A stretch of DNA of 64,000 bases from an uncultured Dorea sp. (lineage in GTDB: Bacteria; Bacillota; Clostridia; Lachnospirales; Lachnospiraceae): contig CAPEBR010000018.1 in the NCBI GenBank assembly GCA_948602995.1, positions 13,180 to 77,179 on the forward strand, read 5' to 3'. The translations under genes were made by a program, and so were the position numbers. The first letter of the stretch is position 1; the number at the start of each line of letters is the position of its first letter. Under the pieces are notes generated by a model. It made no database searches. It worked only from the letters and a program-made list of their open reading frames with translations, and was not told the DNA's origin. Of the stretch, positions 16,731 through 26,459 are shown piece after piece.

Positions 16731-17676
16731 TAGAATGCTTACACAGGCGGGAACGATTGCAATCGGAGGACATGTAAAACCGGATGGAGACTGTATCGGT
16801 TCCAGCATGGGATTATATCAGTATATCAGGGACAATTATAAAGAAAAACAGGTGCATGTATATCTGGAGGAGACTCTGGCAGCTTATGAGTGCCTGGAGG
16901 GGATAGGAGAGATACGGCACGAGATCACAGGAGAGGAACATTATGATTTGTTTATCAGCCTGGACTGTGCGGATAAGTCAAGGCTCGGCTTTTCTCTGCC
17001 GCTTTTTGAGAGCGCGGATCATACACTATGTATTGACCACCATGTCAGCAACGGGGGTTATGCTGAAGAGAATTATGTGGTTCCGGATTCCAGCTCCACA
17101 TCAGAGCTTGTTTATGAGCTGGCAGATAAGGAAAAACTTGGGAAGGCCGCGTCAGAGGCGCTGTATGTCGGAATTGTGCATGACACAGGGGCCTTCCAGT
17201 ATTCTGCTGCAAAACCTTCTACCTTCCGGATGGCGGCAGAGCTGTTGGAGAAAGGGATTGACGGACCGCGTCTGATTGCGGACACGTACTATGTAAAGAC
17301 GTTTACACAGAATCAGATTCTGGGAAGGGCGCTTATGGAGAGTATACTATTCCTGAATGGAAGATGTATTGTCTCTTACTTTAAGAAGGACACCATGGAG
17401 TTTTACGGTGTTACCCCCAAGGAAATGGATGGAATTGTCAGTCATCTGCGCAACACAAAGGGGGTAAAGGTGGCAGTCCTCATGTATGAGTTAGAGCCAG
17501 GGGTATATAAAGTGAGCCTCCGCTCGGATGACTCAGTGGATGTCAGCACAATTGCCTGCCAGTACGGCGGAGGCGGGCATAAGAAGGCTGCAGGCGTTAC
17601 GATGCAGGGAAGCTTCTACAATATTATTAACCGCCTGTCAGCGCAGATTGATAAACAGCTGAGGGATGATGAATGA
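16723..17676 (+). CDS. nrnA: Bifunctional oligoribonuclease / pAp phosphatase NrnA (DHH family)
   Basis: NrnA degrades very short RNA oligomers and dephosphorylates pAp. The DHH phosphoesterase motifs are visible: 'GHVKPDGDCIGSSMG' (motif I), 'SLDCADKSRLG' (motif II), 'CIDHHVSN' (motif III, the DHH) and 'VGIVHDTGAFQY' (motif IV). The DHHA1 part ends in 'YGGGGHKKAAGVTM'. ATG at 16723 is preferred over GTG at 16714 because AGAGGG lies 8 bases upstream. It overlaps rbfA and truB at its two ends, as in B. subtilis-type operons. Confidence 0.93.
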   Translation: MLNRMLTQAGTIAIGGHVKPDGDCIGSSMGLYQYIRDNYKEKQVHVYLEETLAAYECLEGIGEIRHEITGEEHYDLFISLDCADKSRLGFSLPLFESADHTLCIDHHVSNGGYAEENYVVPDSSSTSELVYELADKEKLGKAASEALYVGIVHDTGAFQYSAAKPSTFRMAAELLEKGIDGPRLIADTYYVKTFTQNQILGRALMESILFLNGRCIVSYFKKDTMEFYGVTPKEMDGIVSHLRNTKGVKVAVLMYELEPGVYKVSLRSDDSVDVSTIACQYGGGGHKKAAGVTMQGSFYNIINRLSAQIDKQLRDDE

Positions 17677-18587
17677 TACATGGGATCTTAAATGTATATA
17701 AGGAAAAAGGCTATACCTCCCATGATGTTGTGGCAAAGCTTCGGGGAATCGCCGGTCAGAAGAAGATCGGGCATACCGGGACACTGGATCCGGAGGCAGT
17801 GGGTGTTCTGCCGGTCTGTCTTGGCAGGGCGACAAAGCTTTGCGGTATGCTGACGGACAAGGATAAATGCTATGAAACCGTCCTTCTTCTCGGTATAGAG
17901 ACAGATACGCAGGATACGACAGGGAAAATCCTTAAGGAAGAAGACATCTCCGGGCTTGAAGAAGCAGAGGTGACGCGTGTGGTCAGAAGCTTCACAGGAG
18001 AGTATGAGCAGATTCCGCCTATGTATTCTGCCCTGAAAGTGAACGGCAGGAAGCTGTATGAACTTGCAAGGGAAGGCAGGACAGTGGAGCGTGCGGCAAG
18101 AAGAGTTACGGTCTATGGGATTGAGATTCTGGAGATCCATTTGCCCCGGGTGCGGATGCGTGTGCACTGCTCGAAGGGAACCTACATCCGGACTCTGTGC
18201 CATGACATGGGAAAGAGGCTTGGATGCTGTGGGTGTATGGAGGAGCTTATCCGTACCAGGGTAAGCGGATTCAGGATTGAGGACAGCTTAAGCATTTCCC
18301 GGCTGGAGGAGATGGGGAGGAACGGGACACTCTCTGAAGCCGTTCTTCCGATTGACCAGATGTTTCCGGATTATCAGAAGCTTACAGTACGAAAGAGTTG
18401 GGAAAAGGCCGCCCTGAATGGAAACAGAATCCCTGCTGAGGGTATCTGTGAAAGACTGATACCAAAAGATGGGGAGCGGATCCGGCTGTATGACCACACA
18501 GGCGCACTGATCGGAATATACAGATATGAGGCAGAACAGAGAGAATACGGGCTGATTAAGATGTTTTATGTCAGGGAGAGGGATTAG
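17673..18587 (+). CDS. truB: tRNA pseudouridine(55) synthase TruB
   Basis: TruB makes pseudouridine 55 in the T-loop of tRNAs. The catalytic motif 'GTLDPEAVGVLPV' contains the active Asp, and 'GILNVYKEKGYTSHDVV' and 'YEQIPPMYSALKVNGRKLYELAREG' are typical. A C-terminal PUA-like segment follows. The ATG overlaps the nrnA stop (ATGA). Length of 304 residues is normal. Confidence 0.95.
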   Translation: MIHGILNVYKEKGYTSHDVVAKLRGIAGQKKIGHTGTLDPEAVGVLPVCLGRATKLCGMLTDKDKCYETVLLLGIETDTQDTTGKILKEEDISGLEEAEVTRVVRSFTGEYEQIPPMYSALKVNGRKLYELAREGRTVERAARRVTVYGIEILEIHLPRVRMRVHCSKGTYIRTLCHDMGKRLGCCGCMEELIRTRVSGFRIEDSLSISRLEEMGRNGTLSEAVLPIDQMFPDYQKLTVRKSWEKAALNGNRIPAEGICERLIPKDGERIRLYDHTGALIGIYRYEAEQREYGLIKMFYVRERD

Positions 18588-18590
18588 GAG

Positions 18591-19493
18591 ATGCAATATA
18601 TCGAAGGTCTGAAGCAGTACAAAAACAGCAAAGGGGCGGCGGTGACGTTCGGGAAATTCGACGGGCTTCATCTGGGACACCGGATGCTGACAGACGCTGT
18701 GAAGGAGCTAAGTGAAAAAGAGGATGTCAGCAGCGTGGTATGTGCATTTGACATGCATCAGAGTAATATGCTGATGACAAAGGAAGAACGAAAGCTGCAC
18801 CTGGAAAAGGATGTGGATTATCTGGTGGACTGGGCATTTACAGAAGAGCTTAAGAGGCTTCCGGCAGAGGAGTTTATCAGGGATATTATCGCTGGCGTGC
18901 TTCATGCGGAATATGTTGTGGTCGGTACGGATTTTCAGTTTGGCTATGGGAAATGCGGAGATATCCATATGCTGAAGGCTTATGCACGGGAGTACGGCTA
19001 TGAACTGATTGTCATCAACAAGAAAAGATACCAGGACCGGATTATCAGCAGTACCTATATCAAGGAAAGGCTGAAAGAAGGGGCAGTATCTGACGCAAAC
19101 AGAATGCTGGGATACCGGTTCGGCGTTACAGGCGTGGTAGAGCATGGAAAGCAGCTTGGCCGGACACTGGGCTTCCCTACTCTGAATATCCTGTGGCCCC
19201 AGGGGAAGCTTGTGCCTCCTAAGGGAGTGTACCTGTGCCGTGTTTATGTGGACGGGCAGGGGTATAACGGGATTGCCAATATTGGTATTAAGCCTACGGT
19301 GTCAGATGAGGATACTGTACGGATTGAAAGCTTTCTGTTTGGCTATGACGGGGATGCCTATGGGAAAGAGGCTGTGACAGAGCTGATGGAATATGTAAGG
19401 CCGGAACAGAGATTCCGGGATAAGGCAGAGCTGAAGGAATGTGTAGACCGCGATATTGCCTGCGGCAAAAGATACTTTGGGATAGAAGAGTAA
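18591..19493 (+). CDS. ribF: Bifunctional riboflavin kinase / FAD synthetase
   Basis: RibF converts riboflavin to FMN and FAD. The N-terminal FAD synthetase half has 'VTFGKFDGLHLGHRML' and 'VVVGTDFQFGYGKCGD' and 'ISSTYIKERLKEG'. The C-terminal flavokinase half has 'GKQLGRTLGFPTLNI', 'PPKGVYLCRVYVDG' and 'NGIANIGIKPTV'. It is the last gene of the infB operon, 3 bases after truB, the usual place in Firmicutes. Confidence 0.95.
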   Translation: MQYIEGLKQYKNSKGAAVTFGKFDGLHLGHRMLTDAVKELSEKEDVSSVVCAFDMHQSNMLMTKEERKLHLEKDVDYLVDWAFTEELKRLPAEEFIRDIIAGVLHAEYVVVGTDFQFGYGKCGDIHMLKAYAREYGYELIVINKKRYQDRIISSTYIKERLKEGAVSDANRMLGYRFGVTGVVEHGKQLGRTLGFPTLNILWPQGKLVPPKGVYLCRVYVDGQGYNGIANIGIKPTVSDEDTVRIESFLFGYDGDAYGKEAVTELMEYVRPEQRFRDKAELKECVDRDIACGKRYFGIEE

Positions 19494-19506
19494 AAGGAGA
19501 GTACAG

Positions 19507-21168
19507 ATGAGTATTACAGAGGTATTTACACTGTTTGGAGGACTTGGTTTCTTCCTTTATGGCATGAAGCTCATGAGTGAGGGCCTTGAGAAGGCGGCCG
19601 GTGCAAAGATGCGTGGAATTCTTGAATTCTTTACGCAGAACCGCTTTATCGGAATGGTGGTAGGAATCGTATTTACAGCGATTATCCAGTCTTCGAATGC
19701 AACTACGGTCATGGTAGTAAGCTTTGTAAACTCAGGGCTTATGACCTTGATGCAGGCAACGGGTGTAATCCTGGGCGCTAATATAGGTACGACAGTTACC
19801 GGACAGCTAATTGCATTTAATCTGTCTGATATTGCCCCGCTTGTGGTGATTATCGGCGTGATTATGGTGATGTTCAGCAAGAAACAGAATGTAAATGTGA
19901 AGAAGATCGGGGAAGTGATTCTCGGATTCGGTATTCTTTTTATGGGTCTTAGAATTATGGGAGAGAGTATGGAAGCGGTGAAGTCGTCGCCTGCAGTACT
20001 GGAATTTTTAAGCTCCCTTAAGAGTCCGTTTTCTGCCATACTTGTGGGATTCCTGATTACAGCAGTGCTGCAGAGTTCCTCTGCTACAGTTGGTATTATC
20101 CTCCTTATGGTTTCGCAGGGGCTTCTGGCATTTACCATATGTCCGTTTATGATTCTTGGATGTAATATCGGTTCCTGCGTATCTGCCCTTGCGGCCAGCT
20201 TAAGTGGAAAGAAAGATGCAAAGCGTGCGGCGCTGATACATTTTCTCTTTAATGTAATCGGCTCTTTGATCATGTTTATTATATTAATGGTGGCATTAAA
20301 GCCGATTACAGACGGACTCATCTATATGTCCGGAGGAAATCTGGCCCGTGCAGTCGCAAATGTACATACGCTTATGAAGGTATTCGAGGTTGCCATGCTG
20401 TTCCCGTTCATGGGATGGATTGTGAAGGCTACCTATAAGCTTGTGCCAGGGAAGGATGAGGTGCAGGAGGACGAATACGAGCTTCAGTATATTGGAAAGG
20501 GAAATATCCTTGCCCCCACAACAGCATTTTCCAATGGTATCCATGAGATTGAGCATATGGGAAAGGTCGCCCTGTCAAATCTTGAGATTTCCATGAGGGC
20601 GCTGTGCGAGCTTGGTGAGAAGGACATTGAGGAGGTGTACAGGCGGGAGAAATATATTGACTTCCTGAACCGGAAAATCACGGACTACCTTGTGAAGGTG
20701 AATGAGATTGAACTCCCCCTTGCAGATGCACGTCTGATCGGCGGTCTGTTCCATGTGGTGAATGATATTGAGCGGATCGGCGACCATGCGGAAAACTTTG
20801 CAGACTCGGCGAAGGACCGGATTGAACGGGGAATCGGCTTCAGTGACAAGGCGAAAAAGCAGCTTCAGGATATGACGGAAGAGGTGGTGAAGATTCTGGA
20901 ATATTCTCTTGAAATGTTCACACACAGGGATCCGAAGCATATGCAGGATATTCTGACACTGGAGGATGACATTGACGAGAGGGAGCGGAAGCTTCAGCGT
21001 GCCCATGTAAAACGTCTGACCAAGAATAAATGTACGCCGGAGGCTGGTATGCTGTTTTCCGATACCATTTCCGGGCTGGAGCGTGTGGCGGACCATGCGA
21101 CGAATATTGCATTTGCGATAATGGATCCGGACAGCAATGAGACAGGGGACGAGGAGGACGAGGATTAA
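19507..21168 (+). CDS. Na/Pi cotransporter family protein with PhoU-like C-terminal domain
   Basis: A 553-residue membrane protein with two inverted Na_Pi_cotrans repeats, each with the QSS signature: 'IIQSSNATTVMVVSF' and 'VLQSSSATVGIILLM'. Residues 1 to about 310 hold roughly eight membrane segments. The C-terminal 220 residues are soluble and PhoU-like ('IEHMGKVALSNLEISMRAL', 'DIERIGDHAENFADSA', 'LERVADHATNIAFAI'). It is predicted to import phosphate with sodium, or to export phosphate as proposed for E. coli YjbB. It has its own ribosome site (AAGGAG) 13 bases after ribF and may be co-transcribed with it. Confidence 0.9.
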   Translation: MSITEVFTLFGGLGFFLYGMKLMSEGLEKAAGAKMRGILEFFTQNRFIGMVVGIVFTAIIQSSNATTVMVVSFVNSGLMTLMQATGVILGANIGTTVTGQLIAFNLSDIAPLVVIIGVIMVMFSKKQNVNVKKIGEVILGFGILFMGLRIMGESMEAVKSSPAVLEFLSSLKSPFSAILVGFLITAVLQSSSATVGIILLMVSQGLLAFTICPFMILGCNIGSCVSALAASLSGKKDAKRAALIHFLFNVIGSLIMFIILMVALKPITDGLIYMSGGNLARAVANVHTLMKVFEVAMLFPFMGWIVKATYKLVPGKDEVQEDEYELQYIGKGNILAPTTAFSNGIHEIEHMGKVALSNLEISMRALCELGEKDIEEVYRREKYIDFLNRKITDYLVKVNEIELPLADARLIGGLFHVVNDIERIGDHAENFADSAKDRIERGIGFSDKAKKQLQDMTEEVVKILEYSLEMFTHRDPKHMQDILTLEDDIDERERKLQRAHVKRLTKNKCTPEAGMLFSDTISGLERVADHATNIAFAIMDPDSNETGDEEDED

Positions 21169-21266
21169 GGCAGCTGTTTTTGACGATTACATCATTAAGA
21201 TGAGGAAATAGGATGAGGATTAAGACCGCTATTTTTAACGATTACATCATTAAGATGAGGAAATAG
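21157..21266 (+). repeat. 55-base direct tandem duplication
   Basis: Copy 1 (21157-21211) begins in the last codons of the Na/Pi gene and copy 2 (21212-21266) follows directly. The 3' portions, about 30 bases containing ACGATTACATCATTAAGATG, are identical, with a few changes in the 5' part. Copy 2 ends 9 bases before the next gene's start. Confidence 0.85.
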
Positions 21267-21275
21267 CAGGAAGGA

Positions 21276-24200
21276 ATGGGAAAAATGAGGAAAAATAGAT
21301 TTTTAGCGTGGCTGCTCGTTTTCTTTATGGCAGTTCAGACAACGGGTTTCCAGGCAGCGGCACAGGAGCCGGTCAGGGAGAAAGAGAGCAGCAAAGACAG
21401 CACAAAAGAGTCCGTATCCCGGGCGGCAGAAGAACCAGAAGCGTCCATGACCGCGCAGAATATGCAGGTCGAGGCGGAGGAAGGGGATTCGTTTGGAACT
21501 CTGTTAGGAAACACACTGAAGGATTCTGCTGAAACTTCTGACAACAGTGCGGGATACCGGGTTGCGGAGCTTGAAATTGAAAATCAGGAGGCAGTTGTCA
21601 GATATCAGGCGGAAAAGGAGTGCGACCTGGTTGTGGCAGTTTACAGCGAGGACGGCTCCCAGATGTTCGGCTCCGGAACCATAAAGGCAGAGCCCGGAGC
21701 AGGCACGGTGAGGGTGATGCTCAGTGTAAAGGAATGGCCGGAATATTATCTGACGAAAGCATATCTTCTGGACGAGACCGGGCATCATGCACTGAGTGAA
21801 ACATTCGTGGATGAACGGCATACAAAGGAGTCCGAGGATTTCTATGCGAAGACGATTCATGACCCGTCATTTGAAGGAAAAGAAGTACTGAATCTGGATG
21901 ATGACGAGACGAACAATTTTGCCGTCTTTGCAGAAGGCACTGTGATTGAGGACGAGGCGGCCGGGAACGTGACCGTCCAGGATAATAAGGACGGTACCTA
22001 TACGGTTTCAAATCCCACAGAGCAGATAAAGGCACTTAAAGATGGACAGGCATTTGTCTACAGAAACAAGGATGGGAGCCTTGTGATAGTTGTGGTTTCT
22101 GGAACAGTGAAGGATGACGGTGATACGGTGACGATTACGGACAATTCCGATGCTTCGTTGGAGGATGTCTTCGAATACGTGAAGATATCAGGAGAAAGTG
22201 ATAAAATGGTGCCGGTTGGTGCGGCACAGGGAAATAGTGGAGATACAGATTCAAAGGCAGAGGATTCAGAGAAGGAAGTAACATCGCTTCCTATTGATTT
22301 TGGCGCAGAGGCAGAGATTAAAGGCACATTTTCCGCAGAAGGCGGAGTAGAGGTCGGTATTGATAACGGGCATCCGACAGTACATGCAAAAATTACAGGC
22401 ACGATTAAGGTAGAGGGAAAGCTGTCGGCAAATGTTTCACTTAAAACGGATCTTGGGAAAATTGCAATCATCCTGCCGGATCTGCCGGGTGTCATGCTTA
22501 CGTTTGTTCCAGGTATCTCTTTCAGTGCAAGCGGTTCTATTAACCTGAATGCAAGTGTAACTGCAACTACAGGTTTTGACTATAACGGTGGAAGAGAAAC
22601 CCCGTTCAAAGATCTGACCACTGGACCGGAATTTGACGGGAATCTGGATACGGAGATTGACATCTATGTCGGATTAAGCCTGACGCCATCAATAGAGGTT
22701 CTCAATGGAAAGATTGCAAAAGTATCCCTGAATATAGAGATTGGCTGCAAAGTTAATATGAAATCCCATAATGGACTTAAGAATGAGATTTATATACACG
22801 AGTGTAAATTATGCTATGCCGGAGAAGTACATGCGATTGGAAAGGTAAATGGAACGGTTACACTTCTGAACCAAAAGGATCCTTTTCGAACGAATTTTCC
22901 GGATATAGATTATAAGGTGTGCGATTTTTACTGGTCTGTGAGCAATAATAATGAACATGGGAAGGGATTCTGTCCTCATATTAAATACATAGTAAATGTA
23001 AAAGCTACTGATGAAAATGGTGCGGCAGTAGATAGTGCAAAAGTCCGGCTTCAGGATAACTCGAGGAATGTGATGGAAGAGAAACAGACATCCTCGGGAG
23101 GAGAGGTCAGGTTTGAACTTCATCCTGGGAAGTATATGATTATCTTTACAAAAGACAGCCTGTTGGCCACACAGTCAGTGAATATCTCAAAAGATAAGGA
23201 GCTTGAAAACCATAAGCATGACCATACGGTTGTTATGGAAGATAAAGGCTGCGGAGAGAATCTGTACTGGTCGCTGGATGACGGCGGGACACTTTCCATT
23301 ATCGGAACCGGGCCGATGTTTGACTGGACATCTGGTAATGAAATACCATGGGCAAAAGACAGACAAAAAATTAAAGCACTATATATTAGCGAAGGAGTTA
23401 CCTATCTTGGGGATTTTGCCTTCTATGACTGTGCCGGAGGATCAAATGAATTGAAACTTCCAGAAACATTAACTGCTATAGGAAATTATACATTTGCGAG
23501 CAGAGGTTTTTGGTATTCCAAAGGATTCACCTTTATTGGAGAGTTAGCTATTCCGGAGAATGTAACGAGTATCGGGAAAATGTGTTTTGAACGCAGTGGA
23601 TGTTCGGAAAATGAAGGGGAAGAAAATGTAACAAAAGTTACCTTTGGAAACCATCTGAAGGAAATCGGTGAAGGAGCTTTTCAAGGGTTTCGATGCGAAT
23701 GTGAAATAGTATTACCAGACAGTCTAGAAAACATACCGAAGGATGCTTTTTGGGGCAGTACCCTCACAGGAATTACGCTTGGGAAAGATGTAAAACTTAT
23801 TGGAGAAAACGCTTTTGGAAATTGCTCCTATCTGACCGGAGATTTAATTATTCCAGATCATGTAGTAACAATTGAGAAGAAAGCTTTTAATGACTGTACA
23901 GCTCTTAACGGCAGTCTTACGATAGGAAAAAGTGTTGAGATGATAGGAGAGTGCGCATTTGGTGCGGAAGGGCAGTTAAGTCTTTGGAAAGGTGACCCTT
24001 TTACGGGAGAGTTGGTTATCCCTGATAGTGTAAAAATAATTGGGAATGCCGCATTTCGGGATTGTAGCAATCTGACAAGCTTGACATTAGGAAAAGGAGT
24101 TCAGGAAATCCGGGACGGTGCATTTTCAAATTGCACGTCTTTGAAAAATAATTTAGTCATTCCAGATAGTGTTGAGATAATAGGGGAACAGGCTTTTTTA

Positions 24201-26447
24201 CAGTGTGATTTCAACGGTCTGGTATTGGGAAAAGGTCTTAGGAGCATAGGGGCAGGTGCCTTTACAGATTGTAAAAATATGAAAGCGGAGCTTGAATTTC
24301 CAGAAGGATTGGAAATATTGGGTGGATTTGGCGGATGTAGCAGTCTTACAGGAAGTGTTAGCGTTCCAGATACTGTAACAGAGATTGAAACATCAGCTTT
24401 TGAAGGGTGCACAGGATTGGATGGAAGTCTGTCATTATCCGCGCAGCTTAAAAAAATTGGTAAAGCAGCTTTTAGCGGTTGTAGTGGCTTGAAGGGGAAA
24501 TTAGACATTCCGTCAACGGTAAACTTAATTGGACAAAATGCTTTTGAGGGGTGCAGCGGGTTTACAGGAGATCTCAATCTTCCAAATGGGCTTACTGCGG
24601 TTAATTACGAGGCTTTTAGTGATTGTAGTGGCTTTACAGGAGAACTGGTAATACCCTCAAGTGTGACAACAATTAGCAATGCTGCTTTTATGGGATGTAC
24701 TGGACTCACATCGCTTACTTTAAATGGAAGCCTTAAGACACTTTCGGTTCGTGCATTTAATAATTGTACAGGCCTTGCCCAAATTACATTTTTAGGGAAT
24801 GCCCCACAGACATATGCGGAAGCATTTTCCGGTGTTACTGCGAATGCGTATTATCTTGATGGAAATGCTACATGGGAAGAAAGAGTGATGCAGGCACTAG
24901 GGGAAAATCTGACATGGCAGCCTATTAAGGTGTCTGCAGTTAATGCAGTCTCAGATATATTGCAGGAAAATGGGGAAAGGAAAATCACAGATACTCAGGA
25001 AGATGAGGTGTCCTATAATGAGGAGAATGAGGAGGATACACCATACAGAACCAGTGAAGAGCTTCAGAATAAAGAAGAACAAAAACAGTCTATGGTAAAA
25101 GCAGTAGGAGGTACTGCTGAGATAGAGGAAGGAAAGCTGACTGCTGAGTTCGAAAATCTAGTACCCAATAGCACATATGTTGTTCTTGCAGTTAAAAAAG
25201 AAGATGCCGAAAACCTGGTTGATAGCGAGAACCTTTTATATATTTCGCAGGAAAAAGCAGACGAATCAGGAGGAATATCTATTACGTGTACTCCGGTAGA
25301 AATTAGTGGATTAATGAGTATTAAAGTGTATGGAAAAACAGACTGGGATTTGAAAAACAGTGAGGTTTTGCTTGGAAAATCATCTTATACATATACTGGA
25401 GAGGCATTTAGACCAACTGTAAAAGTGGAGTATAACGGAAAATATCTGACTTTAAATAAGGATTATACAGTTGTTTACGAGAATAATGTCAATGCCGGAA
25501 CGGCAAAGGCGGTTGTAACCGGAGCAGGCAATTACCAGGGAAGTCAGACGAAAGAGTTTACGATTGAGAAGGCAGACCAGACTATTGAGTGTGCATTTTC
25601 TTCAAAGAACATCAAGGTCGGCGAAACGGTTTCCATTGGTGCAGCAGCGCCCGGAAAGCTTACCTTTACCTCATCAGACCCGGATATTGCGACCGTCACC
25701 GGGCAGGGAGCTGTCACAGGGAAGAAAGCAGGTACCGTAAGGATTACAGTCGAGGCAGAGGAGACTGAAAATTATAACAGCAGGACAAGAACCGTAAGCT
25801 TTAACGTACTAAACAACACATCCGGCAGTTCGGGCGGAAACCCGTCAAAGGATCCGGGAAAGAACCCATCGAAAGATCCAGGCCAAAATCTGCCAGGGAA
25901 CAGCCAGGCAGGACGGCAGATACAGGTGAATAGCATTTCCCTGTCAGGAATATCAAAAAAAATTGCGGCAGGAAAAAAATTCACCCTAAAGGCAAAGGTA
26001 TTGCCAGACACAGCAGGTAATAAATCTTTGAGTTGGTCGTCCAGTAATAAAAAATATGCATCTGTGGACAGTAAAGGCATAGTGACTACGACGAAGGCAG
26101 GGAAAGGAAAGAGTGTTACCATTACTGCCAAGGCAAATGACGGAAGCGGTAAAACGGGAAAATTTAAGATAAAAATTATGAAAGGTGTTGTCAAAAAAGT
26201 TAGGATGACCGCACCCAAAAGTGTAAAAGCAGGCAGAAAGGTAACCGTTAGGGCAAAAGTTACTGCGACAAAAGGAGCGAACAAGAAACTTAAGTACACA
26301 GTAAGCAGTAAAAAATATGCGTCTGTGAACAGCAAAGGCGTAGTGACTACGAAAAAGGCAGGAAAAGGAAAAACCATTACCGTGATTGCAAAAGCAACAG
26401 ACGGAAGCAATAAGAAGGCTTCTGTGAAAATAAAGATTAAAAAGTAA
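21276..26447 (+). CDS. Very large secreted BspA-like LRR surface protein with Big_2 domains
   Basis: The 1723-residue product starts MGKMRKNRFLAWLLVFFMAV, a signal peptide, after AGGAAGG. Residues about 350-620 include a beta-rich domain and a Cna-B-like segment ('VNVKATDENGAAVDSAKVRL'). From about 660 to 1190 there are some 18 LRR_5 (BspA-type) repeats of the form 'IP.SVT.I...AF.GC..L' such as 'LVIPDSVEIIGEQAF'. An MBG-like domain ('YTYTGEAFRPTVKVEYNGK') and a Big_2 domain follow. A 'NPSKDPGKNPSKDPG' linker leads to two Lys-rich Big_2-like repeats ending in KIKIKK. No LPXTG is present. Members are thought to bind host or bacterial surfaces. The LRR part looks more AT-rich than its flanks. 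The next gene follows after 12 bases. Confidence 0.85.
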   Translation: MGKMRKNRFLAWLLVFFMAVQTTGFQAAAQEPVREKESSKDSTKESVSRAAEEPEASMTAQNMQVEAEEGDSFGTLLGNTLKDSAETSDNSAGYRVAELEIENQEAVVRYQAEKECDLVVAVYSEDGSQMFGSGTIKAEPGAGTVRVMLSVKEWPEYYLTKAYLLDETGHHALSETFVDERHTKESEDFYAKTIHDPSFEGKEVLNLDDDETNNFAVFAEGTVIEDEAAGNVTVQDNKDGTYTVSNPTEQIKALKDGQAFVYRNKDGSLVIVVVSGTVKDDGDTVTITDNSDASLEDVFEYVKISGESDKMVPVGAAQGNSGDTDSKAEDSEKEVTSLPIDFGAEAEIKGTFSAEGGVEVGIDNGHPTVHAKITGTIKVEGKLSANVSLKTDLGKIAIILPDLPGVMLTFVPGISFSASGSINLNASVTATTGFDYNGGRETPFKDLTTGPEFDGNLDTEIDIYVGLSLTPSIEVLNGKIAKVSLNIEIGCKVNMKSHNGLKNEIYIHECKLCYAGEVHAIGKVNGTVTLLNQKDPFRTNFPDIDYKVCDFYWSVSNNNEHGKGFCPHIKYIVNVKATDENGAAVDSAKVRLQDNSRNVMEEKQTSSGGEVRFELHPGKYMIIFTKDSLLATQSVNISKDKELENHKHDHTVVMEDKGCGENLYWSLDDGGTLSIIGTGPMFDWTSGNEIPWAKDRQKIKALYISEGVTYLGDFAFYDCAGGSNELKLPETLTAIGNYTFASRGFWYSKGFTFIGELAIPENVTSIGKMCFERSGCSENEGEENVTKVTFGNHLKEIGEGAFQGFRCECEIVLPDSLENIPKDAFWGSTLTGITLGKDVKLIGENAFGNCSYLTGDLIIPDHVVTIEKKAFNDCTALNGSLTIGKSVEMIGECAFGAEGQLSLWKGDPFTGELVIPDSVKIIGNAAFRDCSNLTSLTLGKGVQEIRDGAFSNCTSLKNNLVIPDSVEIIGEQAFLQCDFNGLVLGKGLRSIGAGAFTDCKNMKAELEFPEGLEILGGFGGCSSLTGSVSVPDTVTEIETSAFEGCTGLDGSLSLSAQLKKIGKAAFSGCSGLKGKLDIPSTVNLIGQNAFEGCSGFTGDLNLPNGLTAVNYEAFSDCSGFTGELVIPSSVTTISNAAFMGCTGLTSLTLNGSLKTLSVRAFNNCTGLAQITFLGNAPQTYAEAFSGVTANAYYLDGNATWEERVMQALGENLTWQPIKVSAVNAVSDILQENGERKITDTQEDEVSYNEENEEDTPYRTSEELQNKEEQKQSMVKAVGGTAEIEEGKLTAEFENLVPNSTYVVLAVKKEDAENLVDSENLLYISQEKADESGGISITCTPVEISGLMSIKVYGKTDWDLKNSEVLLGKSSYTYTGEAFRPTVKVEYNGKYLTLNKDYTVVYENNVNAGTAKAVVTGAGNYQGSQTKEFTIEKADQTIECAFSSKNIKVGETVSIGAAAPGKLTFTSSDPDIATVTGQGAVTGKKAGTVRITVEAEETENYNSRTRTVSFNVLNNTSGSSGGNPSKDPGKNPSKDPGQNLPGNSQAGRQIQVNSISLSGISKKIAAGKKFTLKAKVLPDTAGNKSLSWSSSNKKYASVDSKGIVTTTKAGKGKSVTITAKANDGSGKTGKFKIKIMKGVVKKVRMTAPKSVKAGRKVTVRAKVTATKGANKKLKYTVSSKKYASVNSKGVVTTKKAGKGKTITVIAKATDGSNKKASVKIKIKK

Positions 26448-26459
26448 GGGAGGAGAGCT

